A stretch of 64,000 nucleotides of DNA from Stutzerimonas stutzeri (GTDB lineage: Bacteria; Pseudomonadota; Gammaproteobacteria; Pseudomonadales; Pseudomonadaceae): the NCBI RefSeq assembly GCF_009789555.1, contig NZ_CP046902.1:1228001-1292000 (forward strand), written 5' to 3'. The notes beneath the pieces were generated by a model. The model was not told where the DNA came from. It saw only the letters and a list, made by a program, of their open reading frames with translations, and made no database searches. The position numbers and the translations under genes were made by a program. How positions within the stretch are numbered: position 1 is the stretch's first letter; each line of letters opens with the position of its first letter. Positions 26,682 through 35,353 of the stretch are shown piece by piece.

Positions 26682-28184
26682 CTAGCGTACCGTCAGGGTG
26701 AAATCGATCCGCTTCAGCCACTCCGCTTCGAGGGCGAAATCCGCCTGGGTCAGCGGGTTTTTCTCCAGCCAGCCGCTCGGAAAGGCCACGTCCAGGCTGT
26801 TTTCGCCGGCTTTGAGCGTCAGTGCCGGCGCCTGCTGAGGGCCGCGGATGTGGTGGAACAGGATCGCGAAACGCAGCAGCACGCAGAGCCGGGTGAGCGT
26901 CACGCCGTCCTCGCTCAGCTCCTCGAACTTCTGCCGCGGAATGTTGCGACGATGGCCGCGCACCAGTAGCGCCAGCATCTGCTGATCCTGGCGGGAGAAG
27001 CCGGGAAGATCGGAGTGCTCGATCAGGTAGGCGCCGTGCTTGTGGTAATGATAATGCGCGATATCCAGCCCCACTTCGTGGATTCGCGCGGCCCAGCTCA
27101 GCAACTCACGGTGCCAGTCCTCGACCAGGTTCCAATCGGACGCCACCTGGTCGAAGGCTTCCAGTGCCTTGCTTTCGACCCGTGCCGCCTGTTCAGTGTC
27201 CACGTGATAACGCTCCATGAGGAAGCTCAGGGTGCGATCGCGGATATCTTCATGGTGATGACGGCCGATCAGGTCATAGAGCACGCCTTCGCGTAACGCA
27301 CCCTCGGAATGGGCCATGCTGGTGAGTTCAAGCGCGTCGAAGATGGCGTCGAGGATGGCCAGACCTGCCGGGAAGATGCTGCGGCGGTCCGGCTTGATGC
27401 CGTCCAGGTCGAGCTTGTCCACATCACCCAGCTTGAACAGCTTGCGCTTGAGCCAGCCAAGCCCTTCGCTGGTGACCTGGCCATTGCTCAGCCCCGCGCC
27501 CTTGATCGCCAGGCCGATGGCGCGAATGGTGCCCGAGGCACCCACGGCGTCCTGCCAGCCGAGCCGGCGAAGGCCGTGCTCGATACTCATCAACTCCAGC
27601 CGCGCCGCGGTGTAGGCCTGGGCGTAGCGCGCGGCGGTGATCTTGCCGTCCCGGAAGAATCGCTGCGTGAAGCTCACACAGCCCATCTGCAGGCTTTCAC
27701 GTAGCAGCGAATCGAAACCCTGGCCGATGATGAACTCGGTGCTGCCACCGCCGATGTCGATCACCAGCCGTTTGCCGGTGGCCGCCGGGAAGGTATGCGA
27801 TACGCCGAGATAGATCAGGCGTGCCTCTTCGCGGCCGGAGATCACCTCGACCTGATGATCGATGATCGCCTCGGCCTGGCGGATGAACTCGGCCCGGTTG
27901 CGGGCTTCGCGCAAGGCATTGGTGCCCACTACCCGCACCGCGCCCTGAGGCAGATGGTTGACCAACTGCGCGAAGCGGCGCAGACAGTCGAGGCCACGCT
28001 GCATGGCGTCACCGTCGAGCAGCCGGTTCTCGTCTATGCCGGCGGCCAGTTGGACCTTTTCGCCGAGCCGCTCGATGATGCGCATTTCGCCATTGCTGGT
28101 GCGGGCCAGGACCATGTGAAAGCTGTTCGATCCGAGATCGAGGGCGGCGATCATGGGGGAGGGTTCGGCGGCGGGTGGGCGCAT
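26682..28184 (-). CDS. ppx: Exopolyphosphatase
   Basis: Removes terminal phosphates from polyphosphate, and may act on pppGpp as well. The 500-residue product begins MRPPAAEPSPMIAALDLGSN; the ASKHA-fold phosphate loop ALDLGSNSFHMVL lies near residues 14-26, and the second loop LVIDIGGGSTEFIIG near 140. An HD-like helical domain follows, with RIHEVGLDIAHYHYHKHGAY. The ATG at 28184 was chosen; a TTG six codons earlier is open but unlikely. It is convergent with ppk and divergent from trxA. Confidence 0.95.
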   Translation of the reverse strand: MRPPAAEPSPMIAALDLGSNSFHMVLARTSNGEMRIIERLGEKVQLAAGIDENRLLDGDAMQRGLDCLRRFAQLVNHLPQGAVRVVGTNALREARNRAEFIRQAEAIIDHQVEVISGREEARLIYLGVSHTFPAATGKRLVIDIGGGSTEFIIGQGFDSLLRESLQMGCVSFTQRFFRDGKITAARYAQAYTAARLELMSIEHGLRRLGWQDAVGASGTIRAIGLAIKGAGLSNGQVTSEGLGWLKRKLFKLGDVDKLDLDGIKPDRRSIFPAGLAILDAIFDALELTSMAHSEGALREGVLYDLIGRHHHEDIRDRTLSFLMERYHVDTEQAARVESKALEAFDQVASDWNLVEDWHRELLSWAARIHEVGLDIAHYHYHKHGAYLIEHSDLPGFSRQDQQMLALLVRGHRRNIPRQKFEELSEDGVTLTRLCVLLRFAILFHHIRGPQQAPALTLKAGENSLDVAFPSGWLEKNPLTQADFALEAEWLKRIDFTLTVR

Positions 28185-28353
28185 GGGGCAGTCTCTGTGC
28201 AAAACCCCGACATCCTGACATGATCATCGGCATCCGCCAACGCGTAGCGACCATACGAACCGTCCGGATATCGGTCATGGCGCTCGCGCTTCGTTGCCAA
28301 TCATCGATCATTCAGGCGACAGGCTGCGGCTTTCGGTCCGCACCAAGCCGGGC

Positions 28354-28359
28354 TATGAT
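28354..28359 (+). promoter_or_regulatory. Possible trxA -10 element
   Basis: TATGAT (5 of 6 to consensus) lies 36 bases before the trxA ATG. No good -35 hexamer is seen 16-18 bases upstream. Confidence 0.35.
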
Positions 28360-28394
28360 GGCGTCACTTTCGGTTTTGACCCTGGAGAAAATCC

Positions 28395-28721
28395 ATGAGC
28401 GAATACATCAACAATGTCAGCGACAGCAGTTTCGAGCAGGACGTGCTCCAGGCAGACGGCCCTGTGCTGGTCGACTACTGGGCCGAGTGGTGTGGCCCTT
28501 GCAAAATGATCGCTCCGGTGCTCGATGAGATTGCCAAGGACTACGAGGGTAAGCTCAAAGTCTGCAAGCTGAACATTGACGAAAATCAGGAAACCCCGCC
28601 GAAGTATGGCGTGCGCGGCATTCCCACGCTGATGCTGTTCAAGAACGGCAATGTCGAAGCGACCAAGGTGGGTGCCCTGTCCAAGTCTCAGCTGGCTGCA
28701 TTTCTCGACAGCAACATCTGA
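28395..28721 (+). CDS. trxA: Thioredoxin 1
   Basis: General cytoplasmic disulfide reductase. The 108-residue product has the active site WCGPC with C33 and C36, the buried aspartate in VLVDYWAEW and the cis-proline loop GIPTLMLF, all standard. The ATG is preceded by TGGAGA. An intrinsic terminator lies 19 bases after the stop, so it is a single-gene unit ahead of rho, the usual arrangement. Confidence 0.98.
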   Translation: MSEYINNVSDSSFEQDVLQADGPVLVDYWAEWCGPCKMIAPVLDEIAKDYEGKLKVCKLNIDENQETPPKYGVRGIPTLMLFKNGNVEATKVGALSKSQLAAFLDSNI

Positions 28722-28740
28722 ATCAAGCGTTTGTTTTTCA

Positions 28741-28772
28741 AAAGCCCTCGCAAAATGCGGGGGCTTTTTTTA
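28741..28772 (+). terminator. Intrinsic terminator of trxA
   Basis: An 11-bp stem (AAAGCCCTCGC with GCGGGGGCTTT, one wobble pair) around an AAAAT loop ends in a run of seven T. It separates trxA from rho. Confidence 0.9.
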
Positions 28773-28804
28773 ACGGCAGGGTGGACGCTTCGTCTGTGCG
28801 GTGC

Positions 28805-28952
28805 TAAATTCGGCCTCGCGACGTTTCTTCCGTCGCCCTCTGCATGCCGTCGCCGACGCACTTCCGCCTCATAAAGCACAACGAACCTGTTCGTCTCTTG
28901 CTGCGCGGCTTCTCAAGCTAATCGCTTTCTTCATCCTTCCTGATCTCTTTCT
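28805..28952 (+). promoter_or_regulatory. C/U-rich leader of rho
   Basis: About 150 bases before the rho ATG are rich in C and T and poor in G, above all in the last 70 bases, and the final 20 bases carry no purine-rich Shine-Dalgarno. TAAATT near 28805 is a weak -10 candidate. In E. coli Rho attenuates its own transcription in the leader; a similar rut-like function here is inference. Confidence 0.4.
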
Positions 28953-30212
28953 ATGAATCTGACCGAACTCAAGCAAAAGCCCATCACCGAACTGCTGGAA
29001 ATGGCCGAACAGATGGGCATCGACAACATGGCCCGTTCGCGCAAGCAGGACGTGATTTTCTCCCTGCTGAAAAAGCACGCCAAAAGCGGCGAGGAAATCT
29101 CCGGTGATGGCGTTCTGGAAATCCTCCAGGATGGCTTCGGCTTTCTGCGCTCCGCGGATTCTTCGTATCTTGCCGGCCCAGACGACATTTATGTCTCGCC
29201 GAGCCAGATCCGCCGCTTCAACCTGCGCACCGGTGACACCATCGTCGGCAAGATCCGCCCGCCCAAAGAAGGCGAGCGTTACTTCGCGCTGCTCAAGGTC
29301 GATACGATCAACTTCGATCGGCCGGAAAACGCCAAGAACAAGATTCTCTTCGAGAACCTGACGCCGCTATTCCCGAACGAGCGGCTGACGATGGAGGCCG
29401 GCAACGGCTCCACCGAAGACCTGACCGGTCGTGTGATCGACCTCTGCGCGCCGATCGGCAAGGGGCAGCGTGGTCTGATCGTTGCGCCGCCGAAAGCGGG
29501 CAAGACCATCATGCTGCAGAACATCGCCAGCAATATCACCCGCAATAACCCCGAGTGCCATCTTATCGTTCTGCTGATCGACGAGCGCCCGGAAGAAGTG
29601 ACCGAGATGCAGCGCACGGTGCGTGGCGAAGTAGTCGCATCCACCTTCGACGAGCCGCCGACCCGCCACGTGCAGGTTGCCGAAATGGTGATCGAAAAGG
29701 CCAAGCGCCTGGTCGAGCACAAGAAGGACGTGGTGATCCTGCTGGACTCCATCACTCGTCTGGCGCGTGCCTACAACACGGTAATCCCGAGTTCCGGCAA
29801 GGTGCTGACCGGCGGTGTCGACGCGCATGCCTTGGAGAAGCCGAAGCGCTTCTTTGGCGCGGCGCGTAACATTGAAGAGGGCGGCAGCCTCACGATTCTC
29901 GCCACCGCGCTGGTCGAAACCGGTTCGAAGATGGACGAAGTGATCTACGAAGAATTCAAGGGCACCGGCAACCTGGAGCTGCAACTGGATCGCCGCATCG
30001 CCGAGAAGCGTGTGTTCCCGGCCATCAACATCAATCGCTCGGGCACCCGCCGCGAAGAGTTGTTGACCAGTGAGGAAGAGCTGCAGCGCATCTGGATCCT
30101 GCGCAAGCTGCTGCACCCGATGGATGAGAGCGCCGCCATCGAGTTCCTGCTCGACAAGCTCAAGGACACCAAGACCAACGAAGAATTCTTCATGTCGATG
30201 AAGCGCAAGTAA
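28953..30212 (+). CDS. rho: Transcription termination factor Rho
   Basis: Hexameric RNA helicase that ends transcription at C-rich RNA. The 419-residue product has an N-terminal helical and cold-shock-like RNA-binding domain (including GFGFLRSADSSYL), then the RecA-type motor with Walker A PPKAGKT near residue 180, Walker B VVILLDSITRLARAYN and the Q/R-loop region GTGNLELQLDR. The start MNLTELKQKPITELLEMAEQ is the universal Rho N-terminus, so the ATG at 28953 is sure even though no Shine-Dalgarno is visible. Confidence 0.98.
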   Translation: MNLTELKQKPITELLEMAEQMGIDNMARSRKQDVIFSLLKKHAKSGEEISGDGVLEILQDGFGFLRSADSSYLAGPDDIYVSPSQIRRFNLRTGDTIVGKIRPPKEGERYFALLKVDTINFDRPENAKNKILFENLTPLFPNERLTMEAGNGSTEDLTGRVIDLCAPIGKGQRGLIVAPPKAGKTIMLQNIASNITRNNPECHLIVLLIDERPEEVTEMQRTVRGEVVASTFDEPPTRHVQVAEMVIEKAKRLVEHKKDVVILLDSITRLARAYNTVIPSSGKVLTGGVDAHALEKPKRFFGAARNIEEGGSLTILATALVETGSKMDEVIYEEFKGTGNLELQLDRRIAEKRVFPAININRSGTRREELLTSEEELQRIWILRKLLHPMDESAAIEFLLDKLKDTKTNEEFFMSMKRK

Positions 30213-30232
30213 GCGTCTGGTCGTGCCACCGA

Positions 30233-30256
30233 GGCCGGGGAAACCCGGCCTTTGTC
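30233..30256 (+). terminator. Hairpin after rho
   Basis: An 8-bp GC-rich stem (AGGCCGGG with CCCGGCCT) with a GAAA tetraloop lies 20 bases after the rho stop, followed by TTGTC. The T-run is weak but position and stem fit an intrinsic terminator. Confidence 0.65.
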
Positions 30257-30336
30257 TGTCTGCAGGTTTTGGAATCGGCCCGTGCCAAGGCTAAACTCTG
30301 CGCCCCGACATTTGCCGGTCCATGCGAGGCTCAAGC

Positions 30337-31803
30337 ATGCAGTATCGCGACTTACGCGACTTTATCAGTGGCCTGGAACAGCGCGGTGAGCTCAAGCGCG
30401 TTTCGACCGCTGTATCCCCTGTTCTGGAAATGACCGAAATCTGTGATCGGACCCTGCGCAAGCAGGGGCCAGCGCTGCTCTTCGAGAACCCGACCGGCTT
30501 TGACATGCCCGTGCTTGGCAATCTGTTCGGCACGCCCAAGCGGGTTGCGCTGGGAATGGGCGCTGACGAAGTGTCGGAGCTGCGGGAAATCGGCAAGCTG
30601 CTGGCGTTCCTGAAGGAGCCGGAGCCGCCGAAGGGACTCAAGGACGCCTGGAGCAAGCTGCCGATCTACAGGAAGGTCATCAGCATGGCGCCGAAAGTGC
30701 TCAAGGATGCGCCCTGCCAGGAGGTCATCGTCGAAGGCGAGGGCGTCGACCTGTCCAGGCTGCCCATACAAACCTGCTGGCCGGGCGACGCGGGGCCTTT
30801 GATCACCTGGGGCCTGACCGTCACCAGGGGGCCGAACAAGGAACGCCAGAACCTCGGCATCTACCGACAGCAGGTCATCGGCCGCAACAAGGTGATCATG
30901 CGCTGGCTCAGCCATCGTGGGGGCGCGCTGGACTTTCGCGAATGGTGCGAGAAATACCCTGACCGGCCTTACCCCGTCGCGGTGGCGCTTGGCGCCGATC
31001 CTGCGACCATTCTCGGGGCCGTGACGCCGGTTCCGGATTCGTTGTCCGAATATGCCTTCGCCGGTCTGCTGCGCGGTAGCCGCACCGAGCTGATCAAGTG
31101 CCGGGGTAGCGATCTGCAAGTGCCGGCAGGCGCCGAAATCGTTCTCGAAGGCTACATTCAACCTGGCGAAATGGCCGATGAAGGTCCATACGGCGACCAC
31201 ACCGGTTACTACAACGAAGTCGACCGATTCCCGGTCTTTACCGTCGAACGTATCACCAGGCGACACGACGCGATCTATCACAGCACCTACACCGGGCGTC
31301 CGCCGGACGAGCCAGCGATTCTCGGCGTGGCGCTCAATGAGGTCTTCGTGCCGATCCTGCAAAAACAGTTTCCGGAGATCACCGACTTCTACCTGCCACC
31401 CGAAGGTTGCTCGTACCGCATGGCGGTGGTCACCATGAAGAAACAGTACCCCGGCCACGCCAAACGGGTCATGTTGGGGGTCTGGAGCTTCCTGCGCCAG
31501 TTCATGTACACCAAGTTCGTGATCGTCACCGATGACGACATCGACGCGCGTGACTGGAACGATGTCATCTGGGCGATCACCACCCGCATGGACCCCAAGC
31601 GCGATACCGTACTGATCGAGAACACGCCTATCGACTACCTCGACTTCGCCTCTCCGGTTTCCGGGCTGGGTAGCAAGATGGGGCTCGATGCCACGCACAA
31701 GTGGCCCGGCGAAACCAGTCGTGAATGGGGGCGGGCCATCGTTCAGGACGAGGCGGTCAAGCGCCGTGTCGACGAACTCTGGTCGGAGCTGGGCATCGAC
31801 TGA
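30337..31803 (+). CDS. ubiD: 3-octaprenyl-4-hydroxybenzoate decarboxylase UbiD
   Basis: Decarboxylates the prenylated 4-hydroxybenzoate ring in ubiquinone synthesis using the prenylated FMN made by UbiX. The 488-residue product begins MQYRDLRDFISGLEQRGELK and keeps the family landmarks ITWGLTVTRGP, the acidic EGPYGDHTGYYNEVD segment and SVVTM-like VVTMKKQYPGHAKRVMLG region that binds the cofactor and metal. I chose the ATG at 30337 (GAGG seven bases upstream) over one five codons earlier. The reductase gene starts 32 bases downstream. Confidence 0.95.
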   Translation: MQYRDLRDFISGLEQRGELKRVSTAVSPVLEMTEICDRTLRKQGPALLFENPTGFDMPVLGNLFGTPKRVALGMGADEVSELREIGKLLAFLKEPEPPKGLKDAWSKLPIYRKVISMAPKVLKDAPCQEVIVEGEGVDLSRLPIQTCWPGDAGPLITWGLTVTRGPNKERQNLGIYRQQVIGRNKVIMRWLSHRGGALDFREWCEKYPDRPYPVAVALGADPATILGAVTPVPDSLSEYAFAGLLRGSRTELIKCRGSDLQVPAGAEIVLEGYIQPGEMADEGPYGDHTGYYNEVDRFPVFTVERITRRHDAIYHSTYTGRPPDEPAILGVALNEVFVPILQKQFPEITDFYLPPEGCSYRMAVVTMKKQYPGHAKRVMLGVWSFLRQFMYTKFVIVTDDDIDARDWNDVIWAITTRMDPKRDTVLIENTPIDYLDFASPVSGLGSKMGLDATHKWPGETSREWGRAIVQDEAVKRRVDELWSELGID

Positions 31804-31835
31804 TGAACAGTGGCCGTTATTTCAGGTTTGAATAG

Positions 31836-32807
31836 ATGAAAGTTACGCTGCAACCCTCTGGCGCGGTGCTTGAAGTCCAGCCAGGCGAGCGGATTCTCGA
31901 TGCGGCCCGGCGGCTGGGCTACGACTGCCCACACGCCTGTCGCAACGGAAACTGCCTTGTCTGCGCCGCCTTGCTGGTCAATGGTCGAGTACGCCAGCGT
32001 GGCGAAACTCATGATCATGGTGAAGTATTTACCTGCCTGGCCGAACCTGAAGAAGATTGCGTCCTGCTGTGGGACGGTGTTCTCGCGCCTGGTGAGCTTC
32101 CGGTGCGGACCCTCAATTGCCAGTTGGTCAGTTGCGAAGACGTCGGTGGCGACGTGTTTCGGCTGTTATTGCGTGCTCCGGCAGGCAAGACGCCACGCTA
32201 TCACGCCGGGCAATACGTTCTGATCGAACGGGAAGATGGCGAGTTCAGCGCCTTTTCGTTGGCCTCGGCCCCCAGGAGCGGGCGAGACCTAGAGCTGCAT
32301 GTGCTGGCGCGGGAGCCGTCGGCGACCGGGTTGCTGGATTACATCGGCCGCAAGGGCATGGTCACGGTGCAGATGCCGTTCGGCGACACGCATCTGGCCG
32401 AATTGCCCAATGGACCGCTGGTGCTGATCGCGGCGGGGACCGGCATGGCTCAGATGCACAGCCTGATCGAGCATTGCCGGGCGGAAGGCTTCGCTCATCC
32501 GGTGCATCTGTACTGGGGCGTGCGTCGCCCCGAGGATTTTTATCGGCTCGCGCATTGGGAAGAGTGGCAGCGCATGCCCAATCTTTCGCTCCATCAGATC
32601 GTCAGCGACGTCTGCGGTTGGCAAGGACGCTGTGGGCTGTTGCACGAAGCCGTCTGTGAGGACTTCGATGATCTCAAACCGGTTCACGTCTATGCCAGCG
32701 GGTCCCCAGCGATGATCTACGGCACGCTCGATGCGCTGGTCGAGGCGGGGATGGACGCAACGCAGATGCGCGCCGACGTATTCGCCTACGCGCCGCGGGA
32801 ACGCTAG
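31836..32807 (+). CDS. Ferredoxin-NAD(P)H flavin oxidoreductase (2Fe-2S, FAD, NAD domains)
   Basis: Predicts a 323-residue electron-transfer protein in three parts: a plant-type 2Fe-2S ferredoxin domain (1-90; cysteines in CPHACRNGNCLVC and TCLAEPE), an FAD-binding beta barrel (about 95-190, with GQYVLI and FSLASAP) and an NAD(P)-binding domain (IAAGTGMAQMHSLI). It is often labelled CDP-6-deoxy-glucoseen reductase. In E. coli the flavin reductase gene fre follows ubiD, and this gene occupies the same place, so it may supply reduced flavin for ubiquinone synthesis; that is inference. It is convergent with the SPOR gene, 27 bases apart. Confidence 0.88.
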   Translation: MKVTLQPSGAVLEVQPGERILDAARRLGYDCPHACRNGNCLVCAALLVNGRVRQRGETHDHGEVFTCLAEPEEDCVLLWDGVLAPGELPVRTLNCQLVSCEDVGGDVFRLLLRAPAGKTPRYHAGQYVLIEREDGEFSAFSLASAPRSGRDLELHVLAREPSATGLLDYIGRKGMVTVQMPFGDTHLAELPNGPLVLIAAGTGMAQMHSLIEHCRAEGFAHPVHLYWGVRRPEDFYRLAHWEEWQRMPNLSLHQIVSDVCGWQGRCGLLHEAVCEDFDDLKPVHVYASGSPAMIYGTLDALVEAGMDATQMRADVFAYAPRER

Positions 32808-32834
32808 CGCCGCGGTCCCTCGCGGCGCTTCGGT

Positions 32835-33497
32835 TCAGCGTACCTGGCGTTGCTGCAGCAGCAGGTTGTTGTATCCACTGGCCGCTAGCGTCTTCTGCGC
32901 CTGACCGAGCTGCTCGCGGTTGGCAAAGGGACCGACCAGCACGCGGTACCAATCCTCATCGCGCACGGTAACGTTCTCGACTCGCACGTCCTGCCCCAGC
33001 AGAATGATCTGCGCCCTGACCCTCTCCGCTTCCGGCTGCTTGCGGAACGAGCCGGCCTGAAGGAAGAACTGTGTAGCCGGCGCCTTGGCCACCATCGGTG
33101 GAGGCGGCGGTACCTGGCCGTTCAGCGCCGCTTCGGCGCGCGCGGCGTCGATCTTCGCGGCCTCCTCGGGCGTGACGGGTTTGGGCGCCTGCTCCGGCTT
33201 CGGCGCTTCGGGCGGCAGAATCACTTCCGACTCAGGCAGCAGGGTGTAGAAGTCGTATTTCGGTTTCACCGGTTGCCCGGTTGTCGGTGCAGGACGCTTC
33301 GGTTGCTCCTTGGGCTTGGGGGTGTCCTTGGCGCGCTTGATCTCGTCCCCGCCAGGTTCGAGATTCATCAGGAACATGATGAAGCCGCCGATGACCAGCC
33401 CGCAAACCAGCCAGACCCAGCCGGGTACGGGCTTCTTCGCGGGCGCCTGGTAGCGGCTCGCGCCACGCTTCGGTGCGGGTTTTTTTCGGGTGGCCAC
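32835..33497 (-). CDS. SPOR-domain membrane protein, FtsN-like
   Basis: Predicts 220 residues: a basic cytoplasmic start (MATRKKPAPKRGASRYQAPA), one membrane helix at about 26-43 (WVWLVCGLVIGGFIMFLMNL), a proline- and lysine-rich periplasmic linker, and a C-terminal SPOR domain (about 145-220, starting FFLQAGSFRKQPEAERVRAQ) that binds denuded septal peptidoglycan. The layout matches FtsN-like division proteins found beside argS in pseudomonads. The argS stop abuts its start (33497/33498), so it is co-transcribed with argS. Confidence 0.9.
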   Translation of the reverse strand: MATRKKPAPKRGASRYQAPAKKPVPGWVWLVCGLVIGGFIMFLMNLEPGGDEIKRAKDTPKPKEQPKRPAPTTGQPVKPKYDFYTLLPESEVILPPEAPKPEQAPKPVTPEEAAKIDAARAEAALNGQVPPPPPMVAKAPATQFFLQAGSFRKQPEAERVRAQIILLGQDVRVENVTVRDEDWYRVLVGPFANREQLGQAQKTLAASGYNNLLLQQRQVR

Positions 33498-35237
33498 TTA
33501 CATCCGCTCCAGCGTTTCCAGGCCGAGCAGCTCCAGACCCTGCTTGAGAGTCTTGCCCGTCAGAGCGGCCAGGCGCAGGCGGCTCTGCTTCACGGTTTCG
33601 CTTTCGGCGGTGAGTATCGGGCAGTGCTCGTAGAAGCTCGAGAACAGGCCGGCCAGATCGTACAAATAGCTGCACAGCAGATGCGGGACGCCCTTTTCCC
33701 CGACGCCGTTGAGCACTTCGCCGAATTGGGCGAGCTTGGCGCCCAGCGCTTGTTCCTGTTCGGCTTCGAGTCTTATCTCGCCTGCGAGCCCGTCCATGCC
33801 GGTGCCGAGCTTGCGAAATACGCTGGCCACGCGTGTGTAGGCGTAAAGCAGGTAGGGCGCGGTGTTGCCTTCGAAGCTGAGCATCTGTTCGAAATTGAAG
33901 CTGTAATCGCTGGTGCGGTGCTTGGACAGGTCCGCGTATTTCACGGCGCCAATGCCTACGGCGCGCGCGATCCGCCGCAGTTCCGCTTCGTCCAGATCGG
34001 GGTTCTTGCCCTTGACCAGGCTGTAGGCGCGTTGTTCGGCTTCGTCGAGCAGGTCGACCAGCTTCACCGTGCCGCCGTCGCGGGTCTTGAACGGTCGACC
34101 ATCGGCGCCGTTCATGGTGCCGAAGCCCATGTGTTCGAGCTGCATCGAGCTGTGCACGAAGCCGGCGCGGCGCGCGACCTCGAACGCCATCTGGAAATGC
34201 AGGGCCTGACGCTGATCGACGAAATACAAGGCACGATCGGCTTTGAGTTGCTGGCTGCGATAGCGCATGGACGCCAGATCGGTGGTCGCATACAGATAGC
34301 CGCCGCCGGCTTTCTGAACGATCACAGGTAGAGGATTGCCTTCGGCATTGCTGAACGCATCGAGAAATACGCACTGGGCGCCGTTGCTTTCGCTCAGCAT
34401 GCCCTTGGCCTTGAGCGATTCGACGATGTCACCCAGTTCGCCGTTGTAGGCGCTCTCGCCCTTGACGTCGTCCGGCGTCAACTTGACGTTGAGGCGGTCG
34501 TAGACCTTCTGGCAGTGTGACAGGGAGATCTCGTTGAAACGGGTCCACAGACGCAGGCAGTCGGCATCGCCTGCTTGCAGTTTCACCACCAGTTCGCGGG
34601 CTCGATCGGCGAACTCGGCGGAGTCGTCGAAGCGCTGCTTGGCCGCACGATAGAACTGCTCGAGGTCGGACAGCTCGCTTTCGGCAGCGGCGGGATTCTC
34701 CTCCAGATAGGCGAGCAGCATGCCGAACTGGGTGCCCCAGTCGCCCACGTGGTTCTGCCGGATCACCTCATCGCCGAGATACTCCAGCACCCGCGCGACG
34801 GCATCGCCGATGATGGTCGAGCGCAGGTGACCGACGTGCATTTCCTTGGCCAGGTTCGGCGAAGACAGGTCGATCACGACGCGTTGCTTCGGGCTTGCCT
34901 TGCTTACGCACAGGTGAGGGTCGGCAAGCGCAGCGTCGAGGCGCTGGGCCAGCGCGGCGCTGTTCTGGAAAAAGTTGAGAAAGCCCGGTCCGGCGATTTC
35001 CACCTTGCTGACGCCGGGGTCGGCCGGCAGCGCCTCGATGAGCTTCTGTGCGAGCTCGCGGGGCTTCATCCCGGCAGGCTTGGCCAGCATCATGGCGATA
35101 TTGCTGGCGAAATCACCGTGAGTCTTGTCGCGGGAGTTCTCCACCTGAATGGTCGGACTCAACCCTTCGGGCAGCACGCCTTCAGCGGCGAGGCGGGTCA
35201 GGGCTTGCTGGATCAGATGGCGAATGCTGTCTTTCAT
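33498..35237 (-). CDS. argS: Arginyl-tRNA synthetase
   Basis: Class I synthetase charging tRNA-Arg. The 579-residue product begins MKDSIRHLIQQALTRLAAEG; the HIGH-type motif is HVGHLRSTIIGD near residue 125, and an Arg-N domain precedes it. As in most ArgRS, a canonical KMSKS is absent. The C-terminal DALR anticodon-binding domain is present (YLLYAYTRVASVFRKLG). The ATG at 35237 was chosen since family members start here; the frame is open to 35309. It sits downstream of priA with 116 bases between. Confidence 0.96.
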   Translation of the reverse strand: MKDSIRHLIQQALTRLAAEGVLPEGLSPTIQVENSRDKTHGDFASNIAMMLAKPAGMKPRELAQKLIEALPADPGVSKVEIAGPGFLNFFQNSAALAQRLDAALADPHLCVSKASPKQRVVIDLSSPNLAKEMHVGHLRSTIIGDAVARVLEYLGDEVIRQNHVGDWGTQFGMLLAYLEENPAAAESELSDLEQFYRAAKQRFDDSAEFADRARELVVKLQAGDADCLRLWTRFNEISLSHCQKVYDRLNVKLTPDDVKGESAYNGELGDIVESLKAKGMLSESNGAQCVFLDAFSNAEGNPLPVIVQKAGGGYLYATTDLASMRYRSQQLKADRALYFVDQRQALHFQMAFEVARRAGFVHSSMQLEHMGFGTMNGADGRPFKTRDGGTVKLVDLLDEAEQRAYSLVKGKNPDLDEAELRRIARAVGIGAVKYADLSKHRTSDYSFNFEQMLSFEGNTAPYLLYAYTRVASVFRKLGTGMDGLAGEIRLEAEQEQALGAKLAQFGEVLNGVGEKGVPHLLCSYLYDLAGLFSSFYEHCPILTAESETVKQSRLRLAALTGKTLKQGLELLGLETLERM

Positions 35238-35353
35238 CGTTAGCTCGGTCGGCCCGAAGGCTTTGGTCGAAAACTGGACATTATCGTGGTCCGAGGGGCG
35301 AACCTTCAAGGCTTAAGGCGCTTAGTTGCAGGCTGCGCCCGAATTCGTCCCTG

